Below, one piece after another: positions 17,825 through 27,161 of a stretch of DNA of 64,000 bases (position 1 is its first letter; every line of letters starts with the position of its first letter). Both the position numbers and the translations under genes were made by a program. Source of the stretch: Alkalihalobacillus deserti (lineage in GTDB: Bacteria > Bacillota > Bacilli > Bacillales > Bacillaceae_D); assembly GCF_020734105.1 (NCBI RefSeq), contig NZ_JAJAFR010000001.1:248001-312000 (forward strand), given 5' to 3'. The notes beneath the pieces are model-generated. The model was not told where the DNA came from. It saw only the letters and a program-made list of their open reading frames with translations, and ran no database searches.

Positions 17825-18379
17825 ATGCTTCAAGCTTTAATTATCTTTCTCGCTCAACTGATTTATGTACCTGTCCTAACGCTTCGTACGATTACGATGG
17901 TGAAAGGGATGAAAGGAAAGGCTTCAGCACTAGGAACTCTTGAAGGTGTCATTTATGTTGTTGCGATTGCAATTGTTTTCAGTGATTTATCGAACTATTT
18001 AAACATGGCGGCCTATGCAATTGGATTTGGTGTAGGTTTATATATTGGTCAAATAATTGAGCAAAAACTGGCAATTGGTTATGTAACCATTGAAGTAAAT
18101 ATAATGAATAAGAATGAGCTATTAACTGAGAGACTACGCGAAGTAGGTTTTAGTGTATCAACGGCCGAAGTTGAAGGGATGAACGAGGTAAGACGTTTTC
18201 GCTTAGATTGTACGGCAAGGCGAGACCGTGAGCAAGAGTTTATTAAAATCGTCTGCGATTATGAACCTAATGCATTCATTGTTTCCTACGAACCACGTAA
18301 TTTTAAAGGTGGATATATTACTAAAGCCATGAAAAAACGTAAAGAGAAGTTCTTAAAAAACAAGAAACAAGTCTCGTAA
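17825..18379 (+). CDS. yebE: UPF0316 membrane protein, YebE-like (DUF2179)
   Basis: 184 residues: three N-terminal membrane helices (about 1-78) and a cytoplasmic DUF2179 domain with [12 protein letters not shown] and a C-terminal basic tail. Upstream TTG and GTG codons are in frame, but the ATG at 17825 gives [11 protein letters not shown], which aligns with the family start. Function unknown; some DUF2179 domains bind nucleotides. A strong terminator follows. Confidence 0.82.
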   Translation: MLQALIIFLAQLIYVPVLTLRTITMVKGMKGKASALGTLEGVIYVVAIAIVFSDLSNYLNMAAYAIGFGVGLYIGQIIEQKLAIGYVTIEVNIMNKNELLTERLREVGFSVSTAEVEGMNEVRRFRLDCTARRDREQEFIKIVCDYEPNAFIVSYEPRNFKGGYITKAMKKRKEKFLKNKKQVS

Positions 18380-18447
18380 TATGACGTGAGTCGCTTTTCG
18401 AGCATTAAAATGGTATATTTGTTGAGTTACGCGATTGCGTTTTAAAA

Positions 18448-18493
18448 AAGTAAAAGCACATCAATCCTCATATTGATGTGCTTTTACTTTTAA
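18448..18493 (+). terminator. Terminator of yebE-like gene
   Basis: Long arms aaagtaaaagcacatcaa / ttgatgtgcttttacttt, loop about 8, then TAATTATTTT. Confidence 0.85.
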
Positions 18494-18715
18494 TTATTTT
18501 TGATTATATAGACCTGAGCGCTAACTAAGTTACTGGAGATTGACTTAAGATCTGCGCTCATAGTTAATTGCATGCTTATCATTGTACAAAGTAAATCAAG
18601 ATAGGTAAAGGAATATATAGTAACGACAGTTGATAATCTATGGCGTTAATAAATAAGAACGATTCCTATTTGTAATTAAACTAATAGTTATGCTATTTTT
18701 AACAGTAAGGGGGGA
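18494..18715. other. Gene-free stretch with a split inverted repeat
   Basis: The only structure noticed is gagcgc (18516-18521) and gcgctc (18554-18559), about 32 bases apart. No gene or clear promoter was seen. Confidence 0.3.
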
Positions 18716-18721
18716 GTAGCG

Positions 18722-19672
18722 TTGAATAACAAAATACCAGTGTATATCCTTACGGGTTTTCTCGGAAGTGGAAAAACAACCATTTTAAAAAAGATGCTTA
18801 ATCATGAAAAAAAGGTAGGCAAAAACCCAGCTTTAATTTTAAATGAACTTGGTTCGGAGAATGTAGAGAAAGAATTGTTTGAAAATGAATCGATGATCGA
18901 AATGCTGAACGGTTGTATTTGTTGTACAATTCAAGAGGATTTGAAAACGGAACTCGCTCAATTATTACGTACTAGACAAGATTTGAACGTTCTATTAATA
19001 GAAGGAACGGGAATCGCAAATCCGGGAGACATTGTGGAAGCCCTTACTCATCCAGATTTAATTGATCTAGTAGAAATTCAATCTGTCATTGGCCTAGTAG
19101 ATGCTAGTAGATATTTAGAATATCAAAGTTTGTTTCAAAGTTCTAAAGAAATCAGAGTCATGTTGAAGCAACAAATAGCATCGAGTACGCTGATTATTGT
19201 AAACAAAATAGATTTACTAGATGACAAAAAGTTGAATAAGGTAATAGCAAAGATTGAAGATATAAAATTGAAAGATGCTCCCATGGTTTTCACCACCTTT
19301 GGAGATGTAACAACAGAGGTAGTGTTCGCTAAACGATTCTTAACGGAAGCTCTAGACATAAAGGATAAAAAGCATCACCACGATCATCATTCTCATCCAT
19401 TTCAAGCAGTAAAAATTTCAGGATTTGAAGCCGTTTCAAAAGGAAAATTTAAAAATTGGCTAAACGATCAGTCTCATTCCCTGATAAGAGCAAAAGGATA
19501 TATTTGTTTTCAAAAGGATGATACTCTTTTCTCCTTTCAATATGCATCGGGTCAATTACATGTAACTCCAATTGAATCGAACAAGGAAACTTGCATGATT
19601 TTGATTGGAACCGATTTAGATCAAAAGACTCTTATTTCATCATTTGATCAATTTGTCAGGCAGATTCATTGA
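18722..19672 (+). CDS. CobW/COG0523 GTPase, metallochaperone family
   Basis: 316 residues. Walker A GFLGSGKTT (12-20), the CxCC metal motif in NGCICCTIQED, ELGSEN switch region, GTP specificity NKID, a histidine-rich stretch KKHHHDHHSHPF and a C-terminal CobW_C domain. This family delivers metals, often zinc (YciC/ZagA, YjiA). TTG start behind AAGGGGGGAG. I see no convincing Zur operator upstream, so zinc control is not shown. Confidence 0.88.
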   Translation: MNNKIPVYILTGFLGSGKTTILKKMLNHEKKVGKNPALILNELGSENVEKELFENESMIEMLNGCICCTIQEDLKTELAQLLRTRQDLNVLLIEGTGIANPGDIVEALTHPDLIDLVEIQSVIGLVDASRYLEYQSLFQSSKEIRVMLKQQIASSTLIIVNKIDLLDDKKLNKVIAKIEDIKLKDAPMVFTTFGDVTTEVVFAKRFLTEALDIKDKKHHHDHHSHPFQAVKISGFEAVSKGKFKNWLNDQSHSLIRAKGYICFQKDDTLFSFQYASGQLHVTPIESNKETCMILIGTDLDQKTLISSFDQFVRQIH

Positions 19673-19737
19673 ATCCATTGAGAAATTGTTCCACAATAAA
19701 GAGGTAGGGAAGAAAGTTTAATTGAAGGAGTGATTTT

Positions 19738-20376
19738 GTGAAGGTACTTGTTATTGGTGCAAATGGGCAAGTGGCGAGACATACACTGACAAAATTAAAG
19801 GATGAGAGACATCAAGTTGTGGCGATGATTCGAGATTCTGCACAAGCTAAAGAATTAAAAGATATAGGAGCAGATGAGACGGTTGTAGCTGATTTAGAAG
19901 CAAACTTTGATCATGCTTTCAAAGGAGTGGATGTCGTCATTTTTGCTGCTGGTTCTGGAGGTCACACAGGTGCAGAGAAGACAATTCTCATTGACCTCTG
20001 GGGTGCTATGAAAGCAGTAGATGCAGCTGAGAGGCTTGGGGTAAAGAGGTTTATCATGCTTAGTTCAATGGGGACCGCTGATCCAGACAAGAGTGAGCGC
20101 ATCAGGCATTATCTCGTCGCAAAGAAATTGGCTGATGACCATTTAAAAAGATCTTCACTTACCTATACAATTGTTCGTCCTGGTAGTTTGACAAATGAAA
20201 CAGCACAAAAATTCGTTAAATTAGAAGAAGAAATACAAGTACGTGACGCTTCAATTTCGAGGGAAGATGTAGCGATCGTGCTCGCTAAAGTAGTGAATCT
20301 AGAAAATACATTTGGAAAAACCTTTGAAATATTAAATGGCAAAGCCCCTATTGAGGAAGCTTTGGGCCAACTATAA
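19738..20376 (+). CDS. Atypical SDR, YhfK-like NAD(P)-binding protein
   Basis: 212 residues, Rossmann motif GANGQVA (7-13), FAAGSGGHTG near 70 and the LSSMG...YLVAKKLAD segment with the Tyr-Lys pair. It belongs to the atypical SDR5 or NmrA-like group, of which YhfK is the B. subtilis example. GTG start behind GAAGGAGTG. Substrate unknown. A terminator follows. Confidence 0.8.
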   Translation: MKVLVIGANGQVARHTLTKLKDERHQVVAMIRDSAQAKELKDIGADETVVADLEANFDHAFKGVDVVIFAAGSGGHTGAEKTILIDLWGAMKAVDAAERLGVKRFIMLSSMGTADPDKSERIRHYLVAKKLADDHLKRSSLTYTIVRPGSLTNETAQKFVKLEEEIQVRDASISREDVAIVLAKVVNLENTFGKTFEILNGKAPIEEALGQL

Positions 20377-20381
20377 GATTT

Positions 20382-20416
20382 AAGGTTACGAAGGTTATGC
20401 TTGCGTAACCTTTTTT
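20382..20416 (+). terminator. Terminator
   Basis: Arms aaggttacg / cgtaacctt, followed by eight T. Confidence 0.85.
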
Positions 20417-20677
20417 TTTACCATGCATACACTAAACCGTCGTCATTTGAGATCTAGACAATAAATAGCTTCGATCGAACAATAAATCAAGCCTGGATGA
20501 CAGAAAACCTTGGCAATTGGATAGCCAATGGCTTCAGTCGAGCAAGGATTAAAAACAAATATGAATTGAAAAAATCTGAATATTAATTTTTTAGAACTTG
20601 CTTACCTATATAGGTGGTTTTAACAACGGTATAATTTGGAGAAAAGAAGGGTGATGAATGGAAAAAGAAAACTTTAA
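20417..20677. other. Gene-free stretch
   Basis: No credible frame, RNA or repeat noticed. It leads into a decayed gene whose ribosome-site-like AAGAAGGGTGATG lies at 20644-20656. Confidence 0.3.
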
Positions 20678-21107
20678 ATGTTCGACCTTGTTAATACGTT
20701 TTCAACCGTCCGATTTGACCCAAATACAGGCTTCGGGGGAACGGATGATAAATTAATTTGAGTAGATGATCACATAGAACCGATTATTGAATAAGAAAGA
20801 TTATACAATCTACATCAATTATATTTTAATAAGCCTGAGAAAAAGGAAATATTCCTGAAGTGAAAGATGATATTAAAGCGAAGATCATTTCTCATTTAAC
20901 CACACTAAATTACTTGTCCCTGAACCTGTGAGTAAAGACGAAGTATTAGAAGCGATTCAATCCTTTCATTTAATTGAGAGTTTTGATGAACGGGTTTTAG
21001 AAGCTAGTTTTAATGATCAAAAAAAGTGTTGGATTTTATCGAGCAATAGCCGACCAAGTTCAAAAGTAGACTTTGGTCAAGAAAATGAGAAATCAGCCTC
21101 TTGTAGT
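20678..21107 (+). pseudogene. Decayed gene of unknown family
   Basis: ATG 20678 reads MFDLVNTFSTVRFDPNTGFG and on to a TGA at 20759. Reading through gives VDDHIEPIIE, a TAA, ERLYNLHQLYF, then at least two frame slips before the last open part (from 20928: VSKDEVLEAIQSFHLIE, ending about 21107). Codon choice and composition look protein-coding throughout, but two stops and two frameshifts rule out a product. I do not recognise the family. Confidence 0.6.
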
Positions 21108-21119
21108 TAGGGGAATGTG

Positions 21120-22052
21120 ATGAATGCTATTCTTAGCCTGATACAAGAAATGCTTATTCTATTAGTGATCGCTTTAATTGGGTTTGTTATGAGAAGAAGA
21201 AAGATTCTGCCAAAAGAAACCGACTTTGTTCTTACCCAAGTGATTCTTTATATTACTTTGCCGTGCCTTATTATTTACTCCATGGATGTTACGTTTTCTA
21301 TGTCATTATTAGTTGACATATCTTGGTTATTAGGGCTTTCTACTTTCGCCTTATTAGGTGCAACTTTAATAGGATATTGGATGAGGAAAAACGCAAAGTT
21401 ACAGACCGAGCGTAAAGGAGTATATGAGGCAGCAATTATTTTTGGTAATCAAGGATTTATGGGATTTGCCATTGCCTTTCTTCTTTTTGGTGAGATTGGC
21501 GTGTTGTATACAGCATTTTTTATGATTTTTTTTCTGTTCTATGTATGGACTTATGTCATTTATGTGGTGGCACGAGTCGAGCAGAACATGACATGGAAAC
21601 AGCTCGTTTTAAATCCTGGGGTTCTAGCAACATCGGTTGGTTTTATCGTAATGGTTCTTCCCTTTAATTGGCCACCTCTCTTAATGAGTGTTCTAGTGGA
21701 CGTAGGACCGATGACCTTACCATTATCTATGATATTAATTGGAAGTTTACTAGCAGCTATTCATTTCAATGAATTTATGCAACTTATGAAAAATAGATAT
21801 GTCTGGTATGCTACGGGTGCTAAATTGCTCTTAATTCCTTTGCTATTAGCTCCATTTCTATGGCTACCTGTTTCTACAAATGTTATTGGAGCGCTATTAG
21901 TTACTGCAACTCCATCAGCTCCAACTGTTTCAATGTTTGCGCAAAAATACGGAGGAGATGTTACATTTTCATCCGTTATTGTAGCGACAACGACGATTTT
22001 ATGTGTGGTTACGGTACCGCTTCTATATGGATTTATTCTTTTTGTGAGATGA
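21120..22052 (+). CDS. Auxin efflux carrier (AEC) family transporter
   Basis: 310 residues with about ten membrane helices and the family motifs ITLPCLIIYSM (N-terminal half) and TATPSAPTVSMFAQKYGGD near the end. AEC permeases export or exchange organic acids and amino-acid-like anions. The GTG at 21117 is immediately upstream; the ATG at 21120 is better placed behind AGGGGAATG. It stands alone behind a decayed gene and is followed by a terminator. Confidence 0.87.
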   Translation: MNAILSLIQEMLILLVIALIGFVMRRRKILPKETDFVLTQVILYITLPCLIIYSMDVTFSMSLLVDISWLLGLSTFALLGATLIGYWMRKNAKLQTERKGVYEAAIIFGNQGFMGFAIAFLLFGEIGVLYTAFFMIFFLFYVWTYVIYVVARVEQNMTWKQLVLNPGVLATSVGFIVMVLPFNWPPLLMSVLVDVGPMTLPLSMILIGSLLAAIHFNEFMQLMKNRYVWYATGAKLLLIPLLLAPFLWLPVSTNVIGALLVTATPSAPTVSMFAQKYGGDVTFSSVIVATTTILCVVTVPLLYGFILFVR

Positions 22053-22078
22053 ATTTGACGGAGAAGCGAATAAAATAT

Positions 22079-22123
22079 AAAAACAAGAGCCTGATCAATT
22101 GATTCTGGCTCTTGTTTTTATAC
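22079..22123 (+). terminator. Terminator of the AEC gene
   Basis: Arms aaaacaagagcc / ggctcttgtttt, then TTAT. Confidence 0.85.
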
Positions 22124-22222
22124 AGCATTTAAATGTTGACCCTTCTTCAAAGACGAATAAAATATAAAACTTGAGTAAATACAGGTTGGGTTTCAATGAA
22201 GCATGAAAGCCAACTCGAAAAG

Positions 22223-22291
22223 AGCAATGGCTCCACACGTTGCGCATTGAGCGACAAGAAACTTACAAGCAGTGGCTCCGCTTATTGCTTC
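22223..22291 (-). repeat. Partial interspersed repeat, copy D
   Basis: Contains gcaatggctccacacg and gcagtggctccgcttattgc, reverse-orientation versions of the 22-base units of the full repeats. No terminal hairpin. It shares the ggctccacacg word with the copy at 28640. Confidence 0.6.
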
Positions 22292-22310
22292 TAAGAAAAG
22301 ACGGCTAGCA

Positions 22311-23144
22311 TTATAATTCAATAATCATGCTGTTGTCTAAGAAGAAATAAACAAAAATGGCTGCAGCAAAGCAGTAGATAGCGAAGTAAACAAGTTTACT
22401 TTTCTTAAGAAAATCAATTAACCAAACAATCCCTAGCCACGAAAAAAGGAAGGTTACGATAAACGAAACGACTAAAGCAATAACTCCGACCTCCGCGACC
22501 ATAGCTCCGTCTGTAAAATCACCAACAGCTAATACACTAGAACCTAGAATAATAGGTATAGATAGCAAGAAAGAATAACGAACAGCCGTATCGCGACTTA
22601 ATCCAACAAATAAAGCTGTAACAAGTGTTGCGCCTGATCTAGAGATCCCAGGAATTACGGCTAAAGTTTGACCAAGCCCAACGACAATTGAATCACGGAA
22701 TGTCATGTTTCTTTCTGTTCGATTTCCATACCGTACAAAACGTTCAATAATAATAAGGAATAGACCAGTTACAGCTAAGGCAATAGCGATAAAAGGCGGT
22801 GTTTTAAGAGAGGGACCAATGAAGTCCTCTAAGGTCAGGCCTAGTACTCCAGTGATACCAGTTGCGACAATGATATATAATCCAAAGAAGAATTGCGTAC
22901 GATTGTAGGTTGAACGATTGGCAAAGTAACCGAAAAAACCTTGTATCACTTCTATTAAATCTTGTCTAAAATAAATAACAACCGCTAAAATGGACGCGAA
23001 GTGAAGATAAATTTCAAAACCAAATCCAGGAAATGAATAGCCTAGGAGGATTTGCGTAATAACAATGTGCGCGGTACTTGAGATCGGTAAAAACTCAGTG
23101 ATACCTTGTACAATTCCAAAGATAATAGCTTCAATAACTGACAT
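22311..23144 (-). CDS. uppP: Undecaprenyl-diphosphatase
   Basis: 277 residues, polytopic. Dephosphorylates undecaprenyl pyrophosphate so that the lipid carrier can be reused in wall synthesis. Both active-site segments are present: EFLPISSTAH (17-26) and PGISRSGAT. Length and start (ATG 23144, MSVIEAIIFGIVQG) are those of the family. BacA-type; extra copies in bacilli give bacitracin resistance. The gene is single and no terminator is obvious downstream. Confidence 0.95.
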   Translation of the reverse strand: MSVIEAIIFGIVQGITEFLPISSTAHIVITQILLGYSFPGFGFEIYLHFASILAVVIYFRQDLIEVIQGFFGYFANRSTYNRTQFFFGLYIIVATGITGVLGLTLEDFIGPSLKTPPFIAIALAVTGLFLIIIERFVRYGNRTERNMTFRDSIVVGLGQTLAVIPGISRSGATLVTALFVGLSRDTAVRYSFLLSIPIILGSSVLAVGDFTDGAMVAEVGVIALVVSFIVTFLFSWLGIVWLIDFLKKSKLVYFAIYCFAAAIFVYFFLDNSMIIEL

Positions 23145-23329
23145 ATGTTAAATCCGTCCTTTCATAAATAGGGTAGTGTTACTGACTTGAAAAAAACACT
23201 ACCTGAATGATTCTATCAAAATAATCTTTTTTCGAAAAGCTAGAATTGTTCATTATTAAACACCAATCCTTGCCTTTTAAAGAAATACCTCACTATAATA
23301 AACTCTAGGACTAGAAAATGGAGGTCAAT

Positions 23330-23845
23330 ATGAAACGAAATGCAACAATTATAGTACTAAGTGCAGCTGCTATACTTTTAATAGCGATTATTTTTTTCCA
23401 AGACCGTCAAGAAGTTGGAAGTGAGCCTGGTATGATGGCTGAAAACTTCACTTTACCGATGCATAATCAGGAAACTGGAGAACTTAATGATTACATAGGT
23501 GATGTCATCATTCTAAATACGTGGGCCTCTTGGTGTGAGCCGTGTCGTGATGAGATGCCTGATCTCATGCGATTGCAAGAAGATTATGAGACTGAAGGAT
23601 TAACTATCCTAACTGTTAATATGCAAAAATTAGAACGAACGCTAACAGATGCGCCTCTTTTTATTGACGAGCTAAACATAAATCTTCCGGTATTTTTTGA
23701 CGAAAATGGAACCGTGTATGAGCGCTACAATATAATCGGGTTGCCCACTACCTATATTATAGCAAGAGATGGAACGATCGAGCATCTCATAAGAGGAGAA
23801 GTCGATTACGAAGGTCTAGAATCCTTAATCGAACCTTTACTTTAA
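23330..23845 (+). CDS. Membrane-anchored thioredoxin-like protein (ResA/TlpA type)
   Basis: 171 residues. An N-terminal anchor helix (about 6-23) is followed by a thioredoxin fold exposed outside the membrane, with WASWCEPC (65-72, redox pair C69/C72) and the cis-proline stretch GLPTTYII. Reduces disulphides, for instance during cytochrome c maturation or as a StoA-like factor. ATG 23330 follows ATGGAGGTC; an earlier in-frame ATG (23318) is part of that site. Downstream a repeat-derived hairpin can act as terminator. Confidence 0.85.
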   Translation: MKRNATIIVLSAAAILLIAIIFFQDRQEVGSEPGMMAENFTLPMHNQETGELNDYIGDVIILNTWASWCEPCRDEMPDLMRLQEDYETEGLTILTVNMQKLERTLTDAPLFIDELNINLPVFFDENGTVYERYNIIGLPTTYIIARDGTIEHLIRGEVDYEGLESLIEPLL

Positions 23846-23918
23846 GAGGTTGATCAAAAAGGTAAGGTTTTCACCTTTTTGATCAACCTCGAAGCATTGA
23901 GCGAAGCCGCTGCAACTC
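23846..23918 (+). repeat. Partial interspersed repeat, copy C, used as terminator
   Basis: Perfect hairpin with 18-base arms (gaggttgatcaaaaaggt and complement), followed by gaagcattgagcgaagccgc, the first unit of the full repeats. It starts at the stop codon of the thioredoxin gene, so it likely forms its 3-prime end. Confidence 0.8.
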
Positions 23919-24036
23919 TCCAAAAGAAGATACACTTTTCACCTTTAAACTAATTTCTGAATAAATGGGTCTTTAAATTGGCTACACTAAGAAAATATGA
24001 CATAAATGGTAAAAAGTTTAATTAAGGCGTGAGACT

Positions 24037-25119
24037 ATGTATAAACAAGTGAAAACAAAGGTTGTAAACATTCAATATGAAGATAAGGAGATTCAGAAGT
24101 TAACAACCGACAAAGGAGCAAAGCGCGCGATTCTTTATAAAACCATAACACAACGAGTGGAAATTGGAGCAGATGTTCTCGTAAATGTGACAGCTACTGA
24201 TTTAAAGCTTGGTACAGGTGGATGGGACATTGTTCGTGAAATTCTTCCTGTTACTAATTGGAGTCTTATGGAAGTTCAAGGCCACATTATGAAAGTACGC
24301 TATACGCCTATTCAACATAGCGTACTCGCTATTGAGTCACAAGAAAGTGAGTATCATCAACAATTCACAGAATCCTTTTCATTAATGGGAAGCCCTGTTT
24401 GGCTTGCGGAATTACATAGTATGGTTCCGCTTTTTTATTTTGTATCCCAAGAAATAAAAGCGGACAGCCGTTGCTGTGTTATTTTTGATGATCAAGCAGG
24501 CTTAGCTTTATCGATGAGCGATCAACTTAGAGCCTTACATCAACAAGACAAGTTTCATTCCATTACGGTTGGTCAAGCATTTGGTGGTCAATTTGAAGCA
24601 GTAACAATTGCTTCAGCCTTACAATTTGCAAAAAATACACTAAAAGCAGATTTTATCGTTATTTCTGTTGGACCTGGTGTTGTTGGTACAGGTACACGTT
24701 TTGGTTTTTCGGGAATGATTATGTCTCATTGGTCACACACGATTAGTGCTCTTGAAGGAATACCCATTTGGATTCCAAGATTGTCCTTTGCTGATTTTAG
24801 AAAACGGCATAATGGACTTAGTCATCATACTCTCACTCCTCTTTGTCAATTTACGTTTAAACAAGCTGTTTTACCGCTTCCATATTTAGAGGGAAAGGAA
24901 CGTCAGAAGGTTACAGAGCAATTGAATGGTTACCGTCCTTTTCAAGTAGAACATAACATCCACTTTGCCTCAAAGGACCATGTTACGGACCTAGTTATTC
25001 AAGCTCTAAAAACGGCCAGTTTGCCTATTCAAACAATGGGTCGCAAATATGGAGATGATCCGTTGTTTTTCTGTGCCGTTGCGGAGGCAATTCGAGTAGG
25101 GCTTTTAACTTCTGTTTGA
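24037..25119 (+). CDS. DUF3866 family protein
   Basis: 360 residues. I recognise the DUF3866 pattern, in particular FIVISVGPGVVGTGTRFGFS (about 208-227) and the C-terminal MGRKYGDDPLFF. Function unknown. It lies upstream of mciZ-nudF. Its last 91 bases overlap, on the opposite strand, the C-terminal extension of the mciZ frame. Confidence 0.72.
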   Translation: MYKQVKTKVVNIQYEDKEIQKLTTDKGAKRAILYKTITQRVEIGADVLVNVTATDLKLGTGGWDIVREILPVTNWSLMEVQGHIMKVRYTPIQHSVLAIESQESEYHQQFTESFSLMGSPVWLAELHSMVPLFYFVSQEIKADSRCCVIFDDQAGLALSMSDQLRALHQQDKFHSITVGQAFGGQFEAVTIASALQFAKNTLKADFIVISVGPGVVGTGTRFGFSGMIMSHWSHTISALEGIPIWIPRLSFADFRKRHNGLSHHTLTPLCQFTFKQAVLPLPYLEGKERQKVTEQLNGYRPFQVEHNIHFASKDHVTDLVIQALKTASLPIQTMGRKYGDDPLFFCAVAEAIRVGLLTSV

Positions 25120-25244
25120 CGATGGACACTTTCGACCCAATCTTCAACGAGGTCAAATGATTTTTTTGCTTGTTTTAATTTGGCTTTTACTTCCCAAGCC
25201 TTTCCAGCTAAAATAATTCCTTGGTCATGAACGTAAATTTTCAT
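25029..25244 (-). CDS. mciZ: MciZ, mother-cell inhibitor of FtsZ, with a long tail
   Basis: The first 43 residues, beginning MKIYVHDQGIILAGKAWEVK, match B. subtilis MciZ (MKVHRMPKGVVLVGKAWEIR) with the later DLVEDWVES corresponding to QYVKDWISKP. MciZ caps FtsZ filaments in the mother cell during sporulation. Position beside nudF agrees with B. subtilis. The B. subtilis peptide has 40 residues; this frame has 71, and the extra ~28 residues are antisense to the end of the DUF3866 gene. The tail may be unconstrained. AAGGACGAG precedes the ATG. Confidence 0.85.
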   Translation of the reverse strand: MKIYVHDQGIILAGKAWEVKAKLKQAKKSFDLVEDWVESVHRQTEVKSPTRIASATAQKNNGSSPYLRPIV

Positions 25245-25328
25245 TGGGCTCGTCCTTTCATATAGAGGTATGCTACAGTTTTATGTAGAAATGAGAAAAA
25301 AAGAACCAAATAATGAAGGGAGAAAACG

Positions 25329-25874
25329 ATGAATCACTTATATGAAAAAACCACAAAAACAACTGAAGTTTATAAAGGTCGTGTCATAGAGTTACAAATA
25401 GAGGAGGTTGAACTTCCTAATGGGAAAACTAGTACGCGGGAGGTTGTGAAACATCCAGGTGCAGTTGCAGTAATTCCGATAACCAAAGAGGGGAATATCG
25501 TCCTTGTAAGGCAATACCGAAAAGCGTTAGATAAGGTGATTGTTGAAATTCCAGCGGGTAAACTTGAACAAGGTGAAGATCCACTTCATTCTGCTAAGAG
25601 AGAACTTGAAGAAGAAACAGGTTATAAAACGGAAAAGCTAGATTTTATTATCTCTTTTTACACTTCACCAGGTTTTGCTGACGAGTTAATCTATATGTAT
25701 TTTACAGACACACTTAAGAAAGGTTTTAGTCAAACAGATGATGATGAATTTCTTGATGTATTAGAAGTGAATCTTGAAGAAGCAGAACAAATGATCAAGG
25801 ATCAAGTTATTCACGATGCTAAAACGGCATTCGCTATTCAATATTTGAAAATGAGAGAGTTGAGGAAGTCGTGA
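25329..25874 (+). CDS. nudF: ADP-ribose pyrophosphatase (Nudix)
   Basis: 181 residues. Complete Nudix box from G77 to G98 (G-x5-E-x7-REL-EEE-TG). Hydrolyses ADP-ribose to AMP and ribose-5-phosphate. Synteny with endoQ (yqxK), spoIIM and fur is that of B. subtilis nudF (yqkG). ATG behind GAAGGGAG. Its stop overlaps the GTG start of the next gene. Confidence 0.94.
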   Translation: MNHLYEKTTKTTEVYKGRVIELQIEEVELPNGKTSTREVVKHPGAVAVIPITKEGNIVLVRQYRKALDKVIVEIPAGKLEQGEDPLHSAKRELEEETGYKTEKLDFIISFYTSPGFADELIYMYFTDTLKKGFSQTDDDEFLDVLEVNLEEAEQMIKDQVIHDAKTAFAIQYLKMRELRKS

Positions 25875-27040
25875 TAGAATTACAAGATTATGTTGCTGAT
25901 TTACATATACACATTGGGCGTACGCGATTAGGAGCAGCAGTTAAAATAACAGCTGCTCCTTCATTGACCTTAAAATCGATCATTCACTATGCTAAAGAGA
26001 TAAAAGGGGTTGATATGATCGGAGTAATTGATTGCCATGTTCAAGAGGTTATTAATGAAATTGAAGATGATCTCACGAGTGGTGAGGCCTTTGAGTTAAC
26101 AGACGGTGGAGTTCAATATTCAGGAGTAACGCTTTTGCTAGGATCTGAAATAGAACTTTATGATGAAAACTGCCGTGGACCGATTCATATTCTTGCTTTC
26201 CTTCCAACGATAAAAGCGATGCGGGAGTTTAGCGAATGGATCGCCCAACGAATGAAAAATTCATCTTTAAGCTCTCAGAGAATATATGAAAGAGCGAAAG
26301 TGCTACAAAGAAAAGTTCGAGACTTAAATGGTTTATTCATCCCTGCTCACGTTTTTACTCCCTTTAAAAGTTTATATGGTAAAGGCGTTGAAGAGAGTTT
26401 GACCGAGGTATTTGACCCACTTTTAATTGATGCGATTGAACTAGGTTTAAGTAGTGATACAAGTATGGCTGATCAAATAAGCGAATTACACCGATACCCT
26501 TATTTAACCAATTCGGATGCACACTCTCTAGAGAAAATAGCAAGAGAGTACCAGGTGTTAAGATTAAAAAATCCATCATTTGAAGAATTTCAGAAAGCCT
26601 TACAGAATACTGAGGAGAGGCGTATTAAAGCAAATTTCGGTCTGAATCCGTTATTAGGGAAATATTTTACTACCATTTGTGCAAAATGTTCAGTAGCTAC
26701 AAAGGATCAAACCTGTTTAGGTTGCGGATCAACTGTGTTCATTAAGGGAGTATCTGATCGTTTACAGGAGTTGGCTTCTTCGTACTACGATACGAATCAA
26801 ATGGAGAGGCCACCTTATCATCATCAAATTCCGTTAGAATTTATTCCTAAGTTAGGCAAGAAAACATTAGAAAAGTTACGTGATCATTTTGGGACAGACA
26901 TGAACATTATACATAACGTTACAAAAGAACAGTTAAAACAAATTGTCTCTTCAAACGTCTCTTCTGCCATCATAGCTGCAAGACAAGGAACTCTATCTAT
27001 TAAAGCAGGCGGTGGAGGGCTGTATGGGAAAATAGAATAA
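25871..27040 (+). CDS. yqxK: Endonuclease Q-type PHP-domain protein (YqxK)
   Basis: 389 residues. PHP phosphoesterase domain with metal-binding DLHIHIG at residues 10-16, DCH and SDAH motifs, a zinc ribbon (CAKCSVATKDQTCLGCGS near 280) and C-terminal helix-hairpin-helix IPKLGKKTLEKL. The architecture is that of EndoQ, which nicks DNA 5-prime of deaminated bases such as uracil or hypoxanthine. GTG start overlapping nudF by four bases (GTGA), so coupled to it. Confidence 0.88.
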   Translation: MIELQDYVADLHIHIGRTRLGAAVKITAAPSLTLKSIIHYAKEIKGVDMIGVIDCHVQEVINEIEDDLTSGEAFELTDGGVQYSGVTLLLGSEIELYDENCRGPIHILAFLPTIKAMREFSEWIAQRMKNSSLSSQRIYERAKVLQRKVRDLNGLFIPAHVFTPFKSLYGKGVEESLTEVFDPLLIDAIELGLSSDTSMADQISELHRYPYLTNSDAHSLEKIAREYQVLRLKNPSFEEFQKALQNTEERRIKANFGLNPLLGKYFTTICAKCSVATKDQTCLGCGSTVFIKGVSDRLQELASSYYDTNQMERPPYHHQIPLEFIPKLGKKTLEKLRDHFGTDMNIIHNVTKEQLKQIVSSNVSSAIIAARQGTLSIKAGGGGLYGKIE

Positions 27041-27161
27041 GGTTAAATGTAAAAAAACGAATGAAAACTACCTTTTTTAATAACCTCTGCCATATCATAG
27101 TCATAGATTTCCGATTTGTCTCATAGATTGGACTAAGAGCAAAAGAGGGGGTCATGACGTA

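Noticed and set aside
18640-18715. Zur box upstream of the CobW GTPase
   Set aside because: aacgattcctatttgtaatt has one half resembling acgatt, but no symmetric 7-1-7 or 9-1-9 match.
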